Shown here piece by piece: positions 16,154 through 24,943 of a DNA stretch of 64,000 bases. Under the pieces are notes generated by a model that had not been told where the DNA came from, did not search any database, and saw only the letters and a list, made by a program, of their open reading frames with translations. Each line of letters starts with the position of its first letter. Within the stretch, counting starts at the first letter, position 1. The stretch is from contig CAWCOH010000001.1 of assembly GCA_963797115.1 (NCBI GenBank), positions 2,852,001 to 2,916,000 of the forward strand, written 5' to 3'. This DNA is from AP-15 sp963797115 (GTDB taxonomy: Bacteria; Pseudomonadota; Alphaproteobacteria; ATCC43930; CGMCC-115725). The position numbers and the translations under genes are program-made.

Positions 16154-17125
16154 TCATCCCTTCTCTCCGGTCGCTGGGTGCTGGCGCCGCCAATGCTCGG
16201 CGATCTCGTTGCGTCGGCAGATCCAGACTCGGTCGTGGCGCAGGATGTGATCGACGAAACGGGCAAACGCGGCGGCGCGCGCCGGCTTGCCGGCGAGACG
16301 GCAATGCAGAGCGACGGTCATCATCTTCGGCGTCTGTTCGCCCTCGCGGTGGAGCGCGTCGAAATTGTCGCGTAGCGAGACGAAGAAATCCTCGGCCTGA
16401 CCCCAGCCCAGGCCACGCGCGAGGCGCGTGTCGTTGTCGTCGAGCGTGTGGGGGATGATGAGATGTGGCCGGCCGTAATCGTAGGTCCAATACGGCAGCT
16501 CGTCGTTGTAGGCGTCGCTGTCGTAAAGGAACCCGCCTTCCTCAACGACGAGGCGCCGTGTATTGGCGCTCGGCGTGCCGATGAACCAGCCGATCGGCCG
16601 CGTACCGGTCAGTCGCCGAATGGTCTCGACGGAGAGGCGGATATGCTCTCGCTCGGTTGCTTCTTCGATGCCGTGATAGTCGAGCCAGCGCCACCCGTGA
16701 TCGACGATGTCGCAGCCCTGTTGCGCCATCGTCTCGGCGGCTTGCGGGTTGCGCTCGAGCGCCATGGCGACGGCATAGATCGTCGGGATCACCTGCCGCT
16801 CGGCGAAGACGCGCATAAGACGCCAGAAGCCGACACGACTGCCGTATTCGTAGGCCGACTCCATATTGAGATCGCGCGCGCCCTGAAGTGGGGCCTGTAC
16901 GAGAAGGTCGGTGAGGCGCGTCTCGGCAACTCTGTCGCCGTGCAGCACGCTGCGCTCGCCACCCTCTTCATAGTTGACGACGAAATTGAGGGCGAGGCGC
17001 GCCCCACCGGGCCAACGCGGGTCCGGCGGCTGGTCGGCATAGCCGACGAGATCGCGCGGATAGCCGGTCATCGACGCCGAGCTGCCCGTCATGCCGATGA
17101 GCTTATCGCGGGGCGCGATCGTCAT
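16154..17125 (-). CDS. puuE: Polysaccharide deacetylase family protein, PuuE allantoinase type
   Basis: A 323-residue protein of the carbohydrate esterase 4 fold in the PuuE subgroup, metal-independent allantoinases that open allantoin in purine breakdown. Features seen: YPRDLVGYADQPPDPRWP at the start, NYEEGGE, ESAYEYGSRVGFWR, DIVDHGWRW and WFIGTPSANTRRL. The usual metal-binding HSxxH of sugar deacetylases is absent, as expected for PuuE. The start at 17125 (MTIAPRD) is preferred to 17146. Its orientation is opposite to hydA and no other purine genes adjoin it, so the physiological substrate is inferred only. Confidence 0.8.
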   Translation of the reverse strand: MTIAPRDKLIGMTGSSASMTGYPRDLVGYADQPPDPRWPGGARLALNFVVNYEEGGERSVLHGDRVAETRLTDLLVQAPLQGARDLNMESAYEYGSRVGFWRLMRVFAERQVIPTIYAVAMALERNPQAAETMAQQGCDIVDHGWRWLDYHGIEEATEREHIRLSVETIRRLTGTRPIGWFIGTPSANTRRLVVEEGGFLYDSDAYNDELPYWTYDYGRPHLIIPHTLDDNDTRLARGLGWGQAEDFFVSLRDNFDALHREGEQTPKMMTVALHCRLAGKPARAAAFARFVDHILRHDRVWICRRNEIAEHWRRQHPATGEKG

Positions 17126-17347
17126 GCTACCGTCAATCGCGCGCAATCAGCCAGGATTGCCCGATGAACATCGATCGCCTCGACCCAGGACCACGCCTCA
17201 GCTGCGCAGTGTTGCACGACCCGACGATCTATCGGGATGACGGCAGGGCTCCACGGTTAAATCGGCTCGCGAATTGGTCACCCATAATATTGCCTTATTC
17301 GCACCTTATGTTAAGGCTGAGCGCGGCGCCTGTCGGGCGTCGCCGGC

Positions 17348-17857
17348 GTGACGGAGATGCGGATGGTTGATGGGGTGGAGGATAAGTCGCCGGAGCAGGT
17401 GCGGGGGCGGCCGTTTCAAAAGGGGCGGTCGGGAAACCCTGCCGGGCGCCGGTTCGGCTCGCGCAACAGGTCGACGATGGCCGCCATGGAATTGCTGGCG
17501 GACGAGGCCGAGGCGCTGACCCGCAAGGCCGTCGAGGCGGCACTCGACGGCGACCCGACAGCGATGCGGCTGTGCCTCGAACGCATCTTGCCGCGCGACC
17601 GCGCGGTCAAGTTCGCATTGCCGCCGATCAAGAGTGCGGCCGATGTCGCCCGGGCGATGGGAGCGGTCACCGCCGCACTCGCCGACGGCCTGATCACGCC
17701 GGCCGAGGGCCAGGCGATCGCCAGGATGGTCACGACCTTTGTCGAGACCATCGAGGTCAGCGACTTCGACCGGCGCCTGCAGCTGCTCGAAGCAGACCAG
17801 ACCGAACCGCCGTCGAGCCCGCTCGGGGTCTGGCCGCATTCGCGCCATACAACCTGA
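17348..17857 (+). CDS. DUF5681 domain protein
   Basis: A 169-residue protein with the DUF5681 signature GRPFQKGRSGNPAGRRFGSRN near residue 19, followed by alpha-helical sequence (MELLADEAEALTRKAVEAAL). DUF5681 proteins are frequent in alphaproteobacterial genomes and prophage-like regions and have no established function; the basic Gly-rich start suggests nucleic-acid contact. A shrunken copy of this gene and its flanks lies at 45270-45427. A conserved hairpin follows the stop by about 20 bases. An ATG six codons in (17363) is an alternative start. Confidence 0.75.
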   Translation: MTEMRMVDGVEDKSPEQVRGRPFQKGRSGNPAGRRFGSRNRSTMAAMELLADEAEALTRKAVEAALDGDPTAMRLCLERILPRDRAVKFALPPIKSAADVARAMGAVTAALADGLITPAEGQAIARMVTTFVETIEVSDFDRRLQLLEADQTEPPSSPLGVWPHSRHTT

Positions 17858-17877
17858 AGAGGAGCTCTCGCTGCAGA

Positions 17878-17897
17878 CCCGCTGCAGGAGCAGCGGG
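17878..17897. repeat. Hairpin downstream of the DUF5681 gene, conserved in its relic
   Basis: Perfect 8-base stem CCCGCTGC/GCAGCGGG with loop AGGA. The same element survives, with one stem pair lost and loop AGGT, at 45401-45418 beside the DUF5681 relic. The surrounding AACCT(G/C)AAGAGGAG and GGGCTGTCA are also shared. It may be a terminator or a mobility-related end. Confidence 0.7.
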
Positions 17898-17960
17898 CTG
17901 TCATTTTTGACACAAGCATAAGTGGCAGGGTTTTGAGCAGTGCGGCGCCCCTATTGTCTT

Positions 17961-18078
17961 CCCGGCGAAGGCCGGGACCCATCTTGCCGCCGCTCCGGAG
18001 CGTTCAACTAGGGGCAAGGCTCTACAAAACCCTGTAATGCTCGTGCCCCGGCGAAATGGACCCCCGCTTTCGCCGGGG
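17961..18078. repeat. Intergenic palindromic repeat cluster
   Basis: Within the gene-free 17898-18217 are two GC-rich hairpins: CCCGGC GAAG GCCGGG at 17961-17976, and an 11-base stem CCCCGGCGAAA/TTTCGCCGGGG at 18046-18056 and 18068-18078. Both follow the CCGGCGAA...GCCGGGACC theme also seen at 3938 and 26169. They look like copies of a dispersed extragenic palindrome. Nothing else recognisable is present before the ribosome site (CGGAGGAGG) of the GMC gene. Confidence 0.65.
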
Positions 18079-18217
18079 AAGCGAGAGGAGGTGCGGCGCG
18101 AGGATTTCTTCACGGGCTCCTTCCGCGGGGGTGACGGAGGAAGGGCGACCCGGTCAGCATGACTGAGGGCGGCCGATCGGGTAGGTAAGGGGCCTTTTCT
18201 CGGAGGAGGAGGCCGAC

Positions 18218-19852
18218 ATGCCCGATCGGTCATACGATTACATCATCATCGGGGCCGGCTCGGCCGGTTGCGTGTTGGCCCGTCGGCTGAGCGAAGACCC
18301 GGATGCACGAGTGCTGTTGCTCGAGGCCGGCGGGTGGGACCGTGATCCGTGGATCGGCATTCCGATCGCCTGGGGCCGCATGTTGCAGCAGCGCAAGCAC
18401 GACTGGGGGTATTTCGCCGAGCCCGAGGCGACGATGGACGGGCGGCGGGTCGAGTGCGCCCGCGGCAAGGTGATCGGCGGATCCTCCTCGATCAACGCGA
18501 TGATCTATGTGCGCGGTCATCGCGGCGATTACGAGCGCTGGGCGGAAGCGGGCCTGACGAGCTGGTCATACGCCCATGTGCTCCCCTATTTCCGCCGCCA
18601 GGAAAGTTGGGAGGGCGGGGCCGGGACCTATCGCGGCGGCGACGGGCCGTTAACCACACGGTCGACGTGGTTCCGCGACCCGCTCGTCGAGGCCTACTGT
18701 GCCGCCGGTACGGCCGCCGGCCATCCGCTGACCGAGGATTACAACGGCGCGCAGCAAGAAGGCTTTGGCCGCTCGCAGCAGACGATCCGCGATGGGCGGC
18801 GGTGCAGCACCGCCGTCGCCTATCTGCGGCCGGCGCTTGCCCGGCCCAATCTCGTGGTCGAGGTCGAGGCACAGGCGACGCGCATCGCCTTCGAAGGCCA
18901 ACGGGCTGTCGGGGTCGAGTATTTGCAGAACGGCGAGCTACGCATTGCCCGCGCCGAGCGCGAGGTGATCCTCGCCGGCGGCGTGATCAACTCGCCGCAG
19001 CTCCTGATGCTGTCCGGGATCGGCGATCCCGAGGCGCTTGCTGCGCACGAAATCGCGGTCAAAGCCGCGCTGCCGGGTGTCGGCCGCAATCTCCAGGACC
19101 ATGTCTCCGTCACGGTCGCTTACGCCCGCAGGGAGCCGGGCCCGCTGCACGCCAAGATGCGCGCCGACCGCATTTTTTGGGAATTGGGAAAAGCGTATTT
19201 GCGCGGCGCGGGAATCGCGGCCGATTGGCCGGGCGGCATGACGGCTTTCCTGAAGAGTGCCTCCGAGCTGGCCCTGCCCGACATCCAGCTGCTGTTCCTC
19301 GCCGCTCCGGCGACAGCGGCTCCCTATTTCCCGCCCTTCGTGCGCCCCTATGCCGACGGTTTCGGCTGTCGCGCGGTGCTGTTGCGGCCCGAAAGCCGCG
19401 GTCGGGTCGAGCTCGCCTCGCAAGATCCGCGCAGCGCCGTCCGCATTCGCCAGAATTTCCTCGCGACCGACAAGGACTGGGCGACCCTGCGGGCCGGCGT
19501 GCGGCTCGTGCGCGAGATCGGCCGCCAACCGGCGCTGGCTCCATTCGCCGCGGGGGAGGTCGCACCGGGGCCCGATTGCCGCTCCGATGCCGAGATCGAT
19601 GCCCATATCCGGGCAACCGCGATCACCGTCCACCATCCGCTCGGCACCTGCGAGATGGGACGGGCGAGCGATCCGCAGACGGTCGTCGACCCCGAGCTCA
19701 GGGTCCTCGGCGTCGACGGATTGCGGGTCGTCGACGCTTCGGTGATGCCGGACCTCGTCGGCGGCAACATCAACGCGCCAGTCATCATGATCGCCGAGAA
19801 GGCGGCCGATCTGATCCGCGGCCGGACCCCGCTCGCGCCGGTGAATGTCTAG
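18218..19852 (+). CDS. GMC-family FAD oxidoreductase (choline dehydrogenase-like)
   Basis: A 544-residue glucose-methanol-choline oxidoreductase. It has the N-terminal dinucleotide site IIGAGSAGC, the first GMC signature around RGKVIGGSSSINAM, the second around GGVINSPQLLMLSGIG, and the C-terminal catalytic His/Asn pair in VHHPLGTCEMG and GGNINAP. Members oxidise alcohols such as choline, polyethylene glycol or other primary alcohols, and the substrate cannot be deduced here. A strong ribosome site precedes the start. It is convergent with the truncated transporter gene 22 bases away. No betaine-aldehyde dehydrogenase lies nearby, which argues against a dedicated choline pathway. Confidence 0.88.
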   Translation: MPDRSYDYIIIGAGSAGCVLARRLSEDPDARVLLLEAGGWDRDPWIGIPIAWGRMLQQRKHDWGYFAEPEATMDGRRVECARGKVIGGSSSINAMIYVRGHRGDYERWAEAGLTSWSYAHVLPYFRRQESWEGGAGTYRGGDGPLTTRSTWFRDPLVEAYCAAGTAAGHPLTEDYNGAQQEGFGRSQQTIRDGRRCSTAVAYLRPALARPNLVVEVEAQATRIAFEGQRAVGVEYLQNGELRIARAEREVILAGGVINSPQLLMLSGIGDPEALAAHEIAVKAALPGVGRNLQDHVSVTVAYARREPGPLHAKMRADRIFWELGKAYLRGAGIAADWPGGMTAFLKSASELALPDIQLLFLAAPATAAPYFPPFVRPYADGFGCRAVLLRPESRGRVELASQDPRSAVRIRQNFLATDKDWATLRAGVRLVREIGRQPALAPFAAGEVAPGPDCRSDAEIDAHIRATAITVHHPLGTCEMGRASDPQTVVDPELRVLGVDGLRVVDASVMPDLVGGNINAPVIMIAEKAADLIRGRTPLAPVNV

Positions 19853-19874
19853 CGGCTGCGGCGATCGCGATCCG

Positions 19875-20873
19875 TCAATGGTCAGGGGAGACCGGGGTCG
19901 TGCGCGGGCGGCGGACGAGCGGCATGAGAAAGAGGGCGGCGACGAAGACCCCGCCGATCAGCATCAACGCGTCGTTGTAGGTCAGCACCAGCGCCTCACG
20001 CTGCACCAGGTTGGCGAGCATCCCGATCGCCGCGCGGTGGGCATCCCCGGGGATTAGCGCCTCGAAGTGGCCCGACTGCATGTCCAGGTAATGCTGCACC
20101 GCCTGGCGCGCCGGGTTGATGTCTTCGATCAGCCGGTTCCAGTGAAAATGCAGCCGATCGTTCATCACCGTGCCGATCGTCGCCAGGGCGATGGCACCGC
20201 CGAGGTCGCGCGTCAGGTTGTAGAGACCGGCAGCGTTTTTGAGCTTGTCCTGCGGCACGCTGCTCAGCGCGATCAGGTTGGCCGGGAGGTAGCACATCAT
20301 CAACGCCACCCCGCGCACGATCTGGGGCACGAAGAGCTCGACATAACCCGACTGATTGGTCAGCTGGGCCGTCAGATACATCGAGACGGCAAAGAGCCCG
20401 ATGCCCATGCTCAGCATTACCCGAAAGTCCATCCGGCGCGCCATCTGGGCAGAGAACGGCGACATCGCCATTTGCGCCAACCCGGCAACGACGACCGTCT
20501 CGCCGATCTGGAGAGCGTTTAAACCCCGAACCTGCGCGAGGAAGAGGGGTATCAGGTAGGTCGTGCCGTACATGCCGGTGCCGATGATGAAGGTGTAGAA
20601 CGCGCCGAGGGTAAAATTGCGATTGGTGAAGGCGCGCAGATCGACAATCGGCTGGTGGTAGGTCAGTACCCGCCAGAAAAAGAAGACCGAGGCAATGCCC
20701 GAAACGACGACGGCGGCGCGGATCTTCTCGTCGGCCAGCCAATCCCAGCGCGGGCCTTCCTGGAGCGCATATTGGAGACAGCCGAGAAACAGCGCCATCA
20801 GTATGAGCCCGCAGAGATCGAAATGGCGCAGCAGCGACAGCTCGGGCTTGTCGATGTCGATTGTCAGCCACAC
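19875..20873 (-). pseudogene. Truncated DHA2 (EmrB/QacA) drug transporter
   Basis: 332 residues matching the C-terminal two-thirds of a 14-helix DHA2 major facilitator. Helices begin at LCGLILMALFLGCLQYAL and continue through FTLGAFYTFIIGTG, VRGVALMMCYLPANLIALSS, the conserved AAGLYNLTRDLGGAI, and a final helix near MLIGGVFVAALFLM. Compared with a full EmrB (about 510 residues) the first five or six helices, including the GGxxxP motif-A region, are missing, and no matching sequence lies upstream in any frame. It should not transport. The frameshifted but full-length relative is at 58036-59642. Confidence 0.8.
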
Positions 20874-21208
20874 GGCAATGTGGTGAAATCCTGCTCCGCC
20901 ACCTGTTGCGCCTCGACGCCGGAATCGACCAGCAGGGAATTGACGCCGCGGTCGACCAAGCCGTCGCCACGTTCCCGCGGGGGTTTGAGAGCCGGAACCC
21001 GCACTGAGCCTTGCCAGACATCGATGACTATCCCAGCGGCTTGCGTTCCGGCACCTGAAAAGCCTTCGAAGTGAAATTCCTCACACTCGTCTGGAGCGTG
21101 GCGTCGTAAGGTTGCCATGTTCAATAGTGGTTAACAGTGGACCGATGGTCGATCGGCAGAGCTACCTTCAGACCCTCTTGATGTCCTCCCTTGCGAAGTA
21201 GCGAGCGG
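20874..21208. other. Spacer with unrecognised minus-strand reading frame
   Basis: No supported gene. A minus-strand frame at 20864-21124 (86 codons) overlaps the start of the truncated transporter and has no recognisable domain; it may be sequence brought next to the transporter at the truncation point. The last 90 bases lead into the hypothetical operon and could hold its promoter, but I see no clear -35/-10 pair. Confidence 0.4.
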
Positions 21209-22822
21209 ATGCCCGATCAAGAGCGATTCCCGACCAGGCAATACGCCTACCCGAGCGGCGCCCGACGAGGATTTGCCGGCGCGGCGCCTCGGCAGCTCAT
21301 TTCCGGCGGCGTTCACCGGTTTTTGCTGGGCAAGGATAGCACTCCTGTTCCGCTCGAGAGGGAGAGGATCAAAGCTGAGTTTCGCGATCCGTTCGCGGAG
21401 CTCGTGCTCGCTGGCAGCGGGCAACTTCCGATAACGGCGAGAGCGCTTCTCGGCGCGCTCAACTCCCGCAATTCCGATCCGGCCGGCCTGCCGGTTCAAA
21501 ACAGTTTCGTCGTCGCTGACGGCGGACAGATTCCGTGGTCCCCGGAAACCGCCACGCTCCAGCGGCAGCTGCGTTTTGTCGTCACCCGCGCAAAGCTGCC
21601 GGGCACGCCGGCCGACCTGTTCATCAGCACCAGCGCGGCGTTCGACTCGACGGCGACATTTCTCCAGGTCATCGGCTGGGATCCCGTTGCAACGGCCTAT
21701 CGCTTTTATGACCGGCGCGATGGCGCTTGGGTTTTTGCCGGCAGCTCGTGGGACGCGCTGGTCCCGCCGACGCGCGGCAAAGGTCCTTTCGACAGCCATG
21801 TGAATGGCGCGTTGAACATGAAGGAGCTGAAGATACCGTGGCAGAACTGGCACAGCGAGGCCGCCGGGATAAAAGACGAGATGCTGGACCCGGCCGACCC
21901 GCTGCGTGACGAGAGACTGTGGACGGCCCGTAGCCCGGCGCAGGAGTTCGAACGTACCTTTATCAGGCCCGGCATTGTACGCTGGATGCAGGCCAGGTTT
22001 ACGGTGTGCACAGACGGCGGTCGGCTTACCCGGCTGCCCGAATTCATGCGGCACGTTCTCGAAACCACCACTGTCAATTTGACGTCTTCGGTTGCCGAAA
22101 ATGGGCAATTGGCAGGCCTTGACCGGTTTAGCCTACCGCTGACTTTCTTCTTCAATTCCGATGCCCTGCTCAACCTACTGGGCCTCGAACCCGATATCCG
22201 GGTGCCGCAGGTCGATGCCGGTCTCTACGGCGAATGCCTGACGAAATTTGCCGTCGAAGTGACCGACGGCAGTTTCCGGTTTCCGGGCGACACGCACTTT
22301 GTCTTTGTGGTTCCCGAGCCCGCATTCGAGGATCTCTCCGTACTGGAGTTGCTGCTCTTCTCCGGGGTGATCTCGCGCAAGCTGGCTGTCTGTTTGTTGA
22401 TGGTCGACTTCCCGAACCCGGTGTTTTCCCGGCGGCGGGCCGGGTTGATGAAATATGTTCCGGCATCCGCCGCGACCGGCCAAGGCGATCTGGCCGAGTT
22501 CGTCGCGGCCGTGGAACGGGCCTCCGAAGAATTGCCCCCGGGGAGCCCGGAAGCCGAATTCCTGACGAACTGGCGTCTCCCGAATGACCAATGGCAGCGC
22601 GCGTTCGAGAAACGCATTGAGGAATACATAGCCAGTGTCGGTGAGCGTCTGAAATCCCCGACGGCATTTCCCGACATCTTCCGATTGGCCGAATCGCGGC
22701 GGCGCGAGTTCCGCAAGCGGCCGCTCGCCGAATTCCGGTTGACCACACCAGTGACCAACATTCCCGAGAGCGCGGCATTGCTGGAATTCAGTGCGGACGG
22801 CCGCGTGCTCGAAAAGAATTGA
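21209..22822 (+). CDS. Hypothetical protein, first gene of an unknown two-gene operon
   Basis: A 537-residue soluble protein I do not recognise; no signal peptide or membrane helix is seen. It starts MPDQERFPTRQYAYPSG. Mid-protein blocks rich in conserved-looking aromatic and polar residues are TFLQVIGWDP, YRFYDRRDGAWVFAGSSWDAL and ELKIPWQNWHSE, and the C-terminal part is helical and charged. The partner gene starts 18 bases after its stop. The region reads slightly less GC-rich than its neighbours and lies next to a truncated transporter, so it may have been acquired. The start at 21209 (ATG) is preferred to an upstream TTG at 21191. Confidence 0.7.
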   Translation: MPDQERFPTRQYAYPSGARRGFAGAAPRQLISGGVHRFLLGKDSTPVPLERERIKAEFRDPFAELVLAGSGQLPITARALLGALNSRNSDPAGLPVQNSFVVADGGQIPWSPETATLQRQLRFVVTRAKLPGTPADLFISTSAAFDSTATFLQVIGWDPVATAYRFYDRRDGAWVFAGSSWDALVPPTRGKGPFDSHVNGALNMKELKIPWQNWHSEAAGIKDEMLDPADPLRDERLWTARSPAQEFERTFIRPGIVRWMQARFTVCTDGGRLTRLPEFMRHVLETTTVNLTSSVAENGQLAGLDRFSLPLTFFFNSDALLNLLGLEPDIRVPQVDAGLYGECLTKFAVEVTDGSFRFPGDTHFVFVVPEPAFEDLSVLELLLFSGVISRKLAVCLLMVDFPNPVFSRRRAGLMKYVPASAATGQGDLAEFVAAVERASEELPPGSPEAEFLTNWRLPNDQWQRAFEKRIEEYIASVGERLKSPTAFPDIFRLAESRRREFRKRPLAEFRLTTPVTNIPESAALLEFSADGRVLEKN

Positions 22823-22839
22823 CCAGAGGGAGATTTAGG

Positions 22840-23943
22840 ATGATGCGATTCGATGCACCCGGTTTCCTGCGGGATCTCGACGAGGCTCAGGGCGGGGCGT
22901 GGAGCGACTGGATCTCGCAGCAGCTGGACGAGGCTCGCGCGCGCGATGACGCCAACTTCGCCAATGATGGTCCTCGACTGCAATTTTTCAATCCGCTGAA
23001 AATTGCACCGGACGCCGATGCCGTCGAGAGGGATATCACCTGGACGGCGTTCCCGAAGATCGTCAGAATTCAATCCGTCAGCGACCGCCAACGGTGGCGC
23101 ACCGCCGACAGCAGCCGCGACGTGCAGGACGAGTATTGCGAATGGAATGTCACCCGTGATCCGCACACTGAGAAGATCGTCCGCGTCACCTTCACCAGCG
23201 AGGGGCCGGAGTATTGGAGCTTTCTGGCGTCTATCGATCCCGACAAGGTAGTCGAGCTTTACCGACAACACATCAGCCCGGAGGTTAATGCCGACCACAT
23301 TTTCCAACGTGGAGCTTATGTCCCGCGCAACAGGTGGAATAATTCCACGACAAACGGCGCAATGCATTTGATACAGCCTAACAACACGTTGGGGGCCGAA
23401 ATCGAGCTCGCGGCCGCGGCGACAATAGTCCGCACCATCAACGGCAAGACGCTCGACTCCGAGCAGGAACTGATCAGGTGCGGACAATACGGTCAGCCCG
23501 AGCGCAACAGTGACCCGCACATCGGCGCGGTAGTCAACGAACTCGCTAGAGCTAAGCACGACATCACTTTGGCCAACCCGATTGGGCTGTGTATCGCCGG
23601 GTTATCGGTCGCTGGCTGGCAAACCCCCGATGGATCACCCGCCAGCGACTACTGGACGATTACCCGCGGCACGCCGGAAAAGGCATTGCGTGCTGTCTAC
23701 GAGGTGCCCGCGGGTAAAGGCTTCACCGTCGGCGACATCAAGATAGCCGGCAGGAACATCGAATTCGGCGCGCAAATCGCCGACTTCATCACCATCAAGC
23801 TGACCGGCTTGGCCACTCGCCTCGGCAAGAGCAACGTGGCCCCCGTTACCGGCTGCGTCCAGACCACCGAGCTCCGAGCGCCCCAGGGACTGCTCGGCGT
23901 TGCCCAGGCCCTGTCGGTCAGACCGAGGGTCAGCCGCAGGTAA
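22840..23943 (+). CDS. Hypothetical protein, second gene of an unknown two-gene operon
   Basis: A 367-residue soluble protein of unknown function. Motif-like segments that look under strong constraint are DEYCEWNVTRD, VTFTSEGPEYW, GAYVPRNRWNNSTTNGAMHL, QPNNTLGAEIELAAAAT and IRCGQYGQPERNSDPHIG. They are rich in Asn, Trp and Cys, suggesting an enzyme or ligand-binding protein. The end (FGAQIADFITIKLTGLA) is hydrophobic but too short and polar to call a membrane helix. The ATG at 22840 follows AGGGAG and TTAGGA; the longer frame from 22819 overlaps the upstream gene. Translation is probably linked to the upstream gene. Confidence 0.72.
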   Translation: MMRFDAPGFLRDLDEAQGGAWSDWISQQLDEARARDDANFANDGPRLQFFNPLKIAPDADAVERDITWTAFPKIVRIQSVSDRQRWRTADSSRDVQDEYCEWNVTRDPHTEKIVRVTFTSEGPEYWSFLASIDPDKVVELYRQHISPEVNADHIFQRGAYVPRNRWNNSTTNGAMHLIQPNNTLGAEIELAAAATIVRTINGKTLDSEQELIRCGQYGQPERNSDPHIGAVVNELARAKHDITLANPIGLCIAGLSVAGWQTPDGSPASDYWTITRGTPEKALRAVYEVPAGKGFTVGDIKIAGRNIEFGAQIADFITIKLTGLATRLGKSNVAPVTGCVQTTELRAPQGLLGVAQALSVRPRVSRR

Positions 23944-23948
23944 TCCGA

Positions 23949-24887
23949 TCAGCCGGGCCCAGGGTCAAGATCGAGCATCAGCCGCAAATTCTGCACCGCG
24001 GCGCCCGATGCTCCCTTGCCGAGATTGTCGAGGCGGGCAACCAACACGGCGTGGCGACGCGACTCGTTGGCCCACACATGGAGTTCGAGCCGGTTGGTAT
24101 CGTTGAGCGCCTCCGGTTCGAGCGTGCCTTGCCGGTTGCCTGCCATGACCTTCACGTATTTGGAGCCCTCATAAAAGCTCTGCAGCGTCTCTCGCAAATC
24201 GGCGCCGGTGGGCTTCCCTGGGAGATCGTCGAGATAGAGCGGCACGGAAACGAGCATGCCCTGACGGAAATGCCCGACCGAAGGCATGAAGATCGGCCGC
24301 CTCGAGAGCCCAGTGAAAAGTTCGATCTCCGGCACGTGCTTGTGCTCGAGACCAAGCCCGTAGAGCTCGAAGGCCGGGCCCCCTGCCCGGTCATGCGCCT
24401 CGATCATCGACCTGCCGCCGCCGGAATAGCCGCTGACCGCGTTTATCGTGATCGGGTAGTCGGCCGGGATGTGTCCCGCTTGGACAGGCGGACGCAACAG
24501 AGCGATGGCCCCGGTCGGATAGCACCCGGGATTGGCGACTTTGCGCGCCCCCGCGATCCAGCCGGGCTGATCGGGCGCCATTTCCGGGAAGCCGTAAGTC
24601 CACGCGGGATCGACCCGGTGCGCGGTGCTAGCGTCGAGCAGTTTCGGTGTGTCGCTGCCCAGCGCGCCGGCCAGTCCAGCGGCCTCTCGCGCGGCATCGT
24701 CGGGCAAGCACAGCACGACAAGGTCGCAGGCTGCCATCATGCCCTGCCGCGCCGACGGATCCTTGCGATGCGCCACGGGCAGGCTGCGCAGCATGATTCC
24801 AGGCAGCATCTCGAGCCGCTTTCGGATGCCGAGACCAGTCGTGCCCGCCTCGCCATCGATAAACACGCTCGGTTGATTGCTCGCCAT
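23949..24887 (-). CDS. argC: N-acetyl-gamma-glutamyl-phosphate reductase (type 2)
   Basis: NADPH enzyme of arginine synthesis that reduces N-acetylglutamyl phosphate to the semialdehyde. The 312-residue length and FIDGEAGTTGLGIRKRL start fit the shorter type 2 ArgC. The catalytic cysteine is in ANPGCYPTGA (about residue 118). AVSGYSGGG and GLGLEHKHVPE are typical. The gene ends five bases from the convergent hypothetical operon and diverges from the CoA-transferase gene with about 56 bases between starts. Confidence 0.93.
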   Translation of the reverse strand: MASNQPSVFIDGEAGTTGLGIRKRLEMLPGIMLRSLPVAHRKDPSARQGMMAACDLVVLCLPDDAAREAAGLAGALGSDTPKLLDASTAHRVDPAWTYGFPEMAPDQPGWIAGARKVANPGCYPTGAIALLRPPVQAGHIPADYPITINAVSGYSGGGRSMIEAHDRAGGPAFELYGLGLEHKHVPEIELFTGLSRRPIFMPSVGHFRQGMLVSVPLYLDDLPGKPTGADLRETLQSFYEGSKYVKVMAGNRQGTLEPEALNDTNRLELHVWANESRRHAVLVARLDNLGKGASGAAVQNLRLMLDLDPGPG

Positions 24888-24943
24888 CGGAGTGCCCCCG
24901 CGCTATCGTGCGATCGACCCAGGTTTCAACGGAGTTCGTCCTT

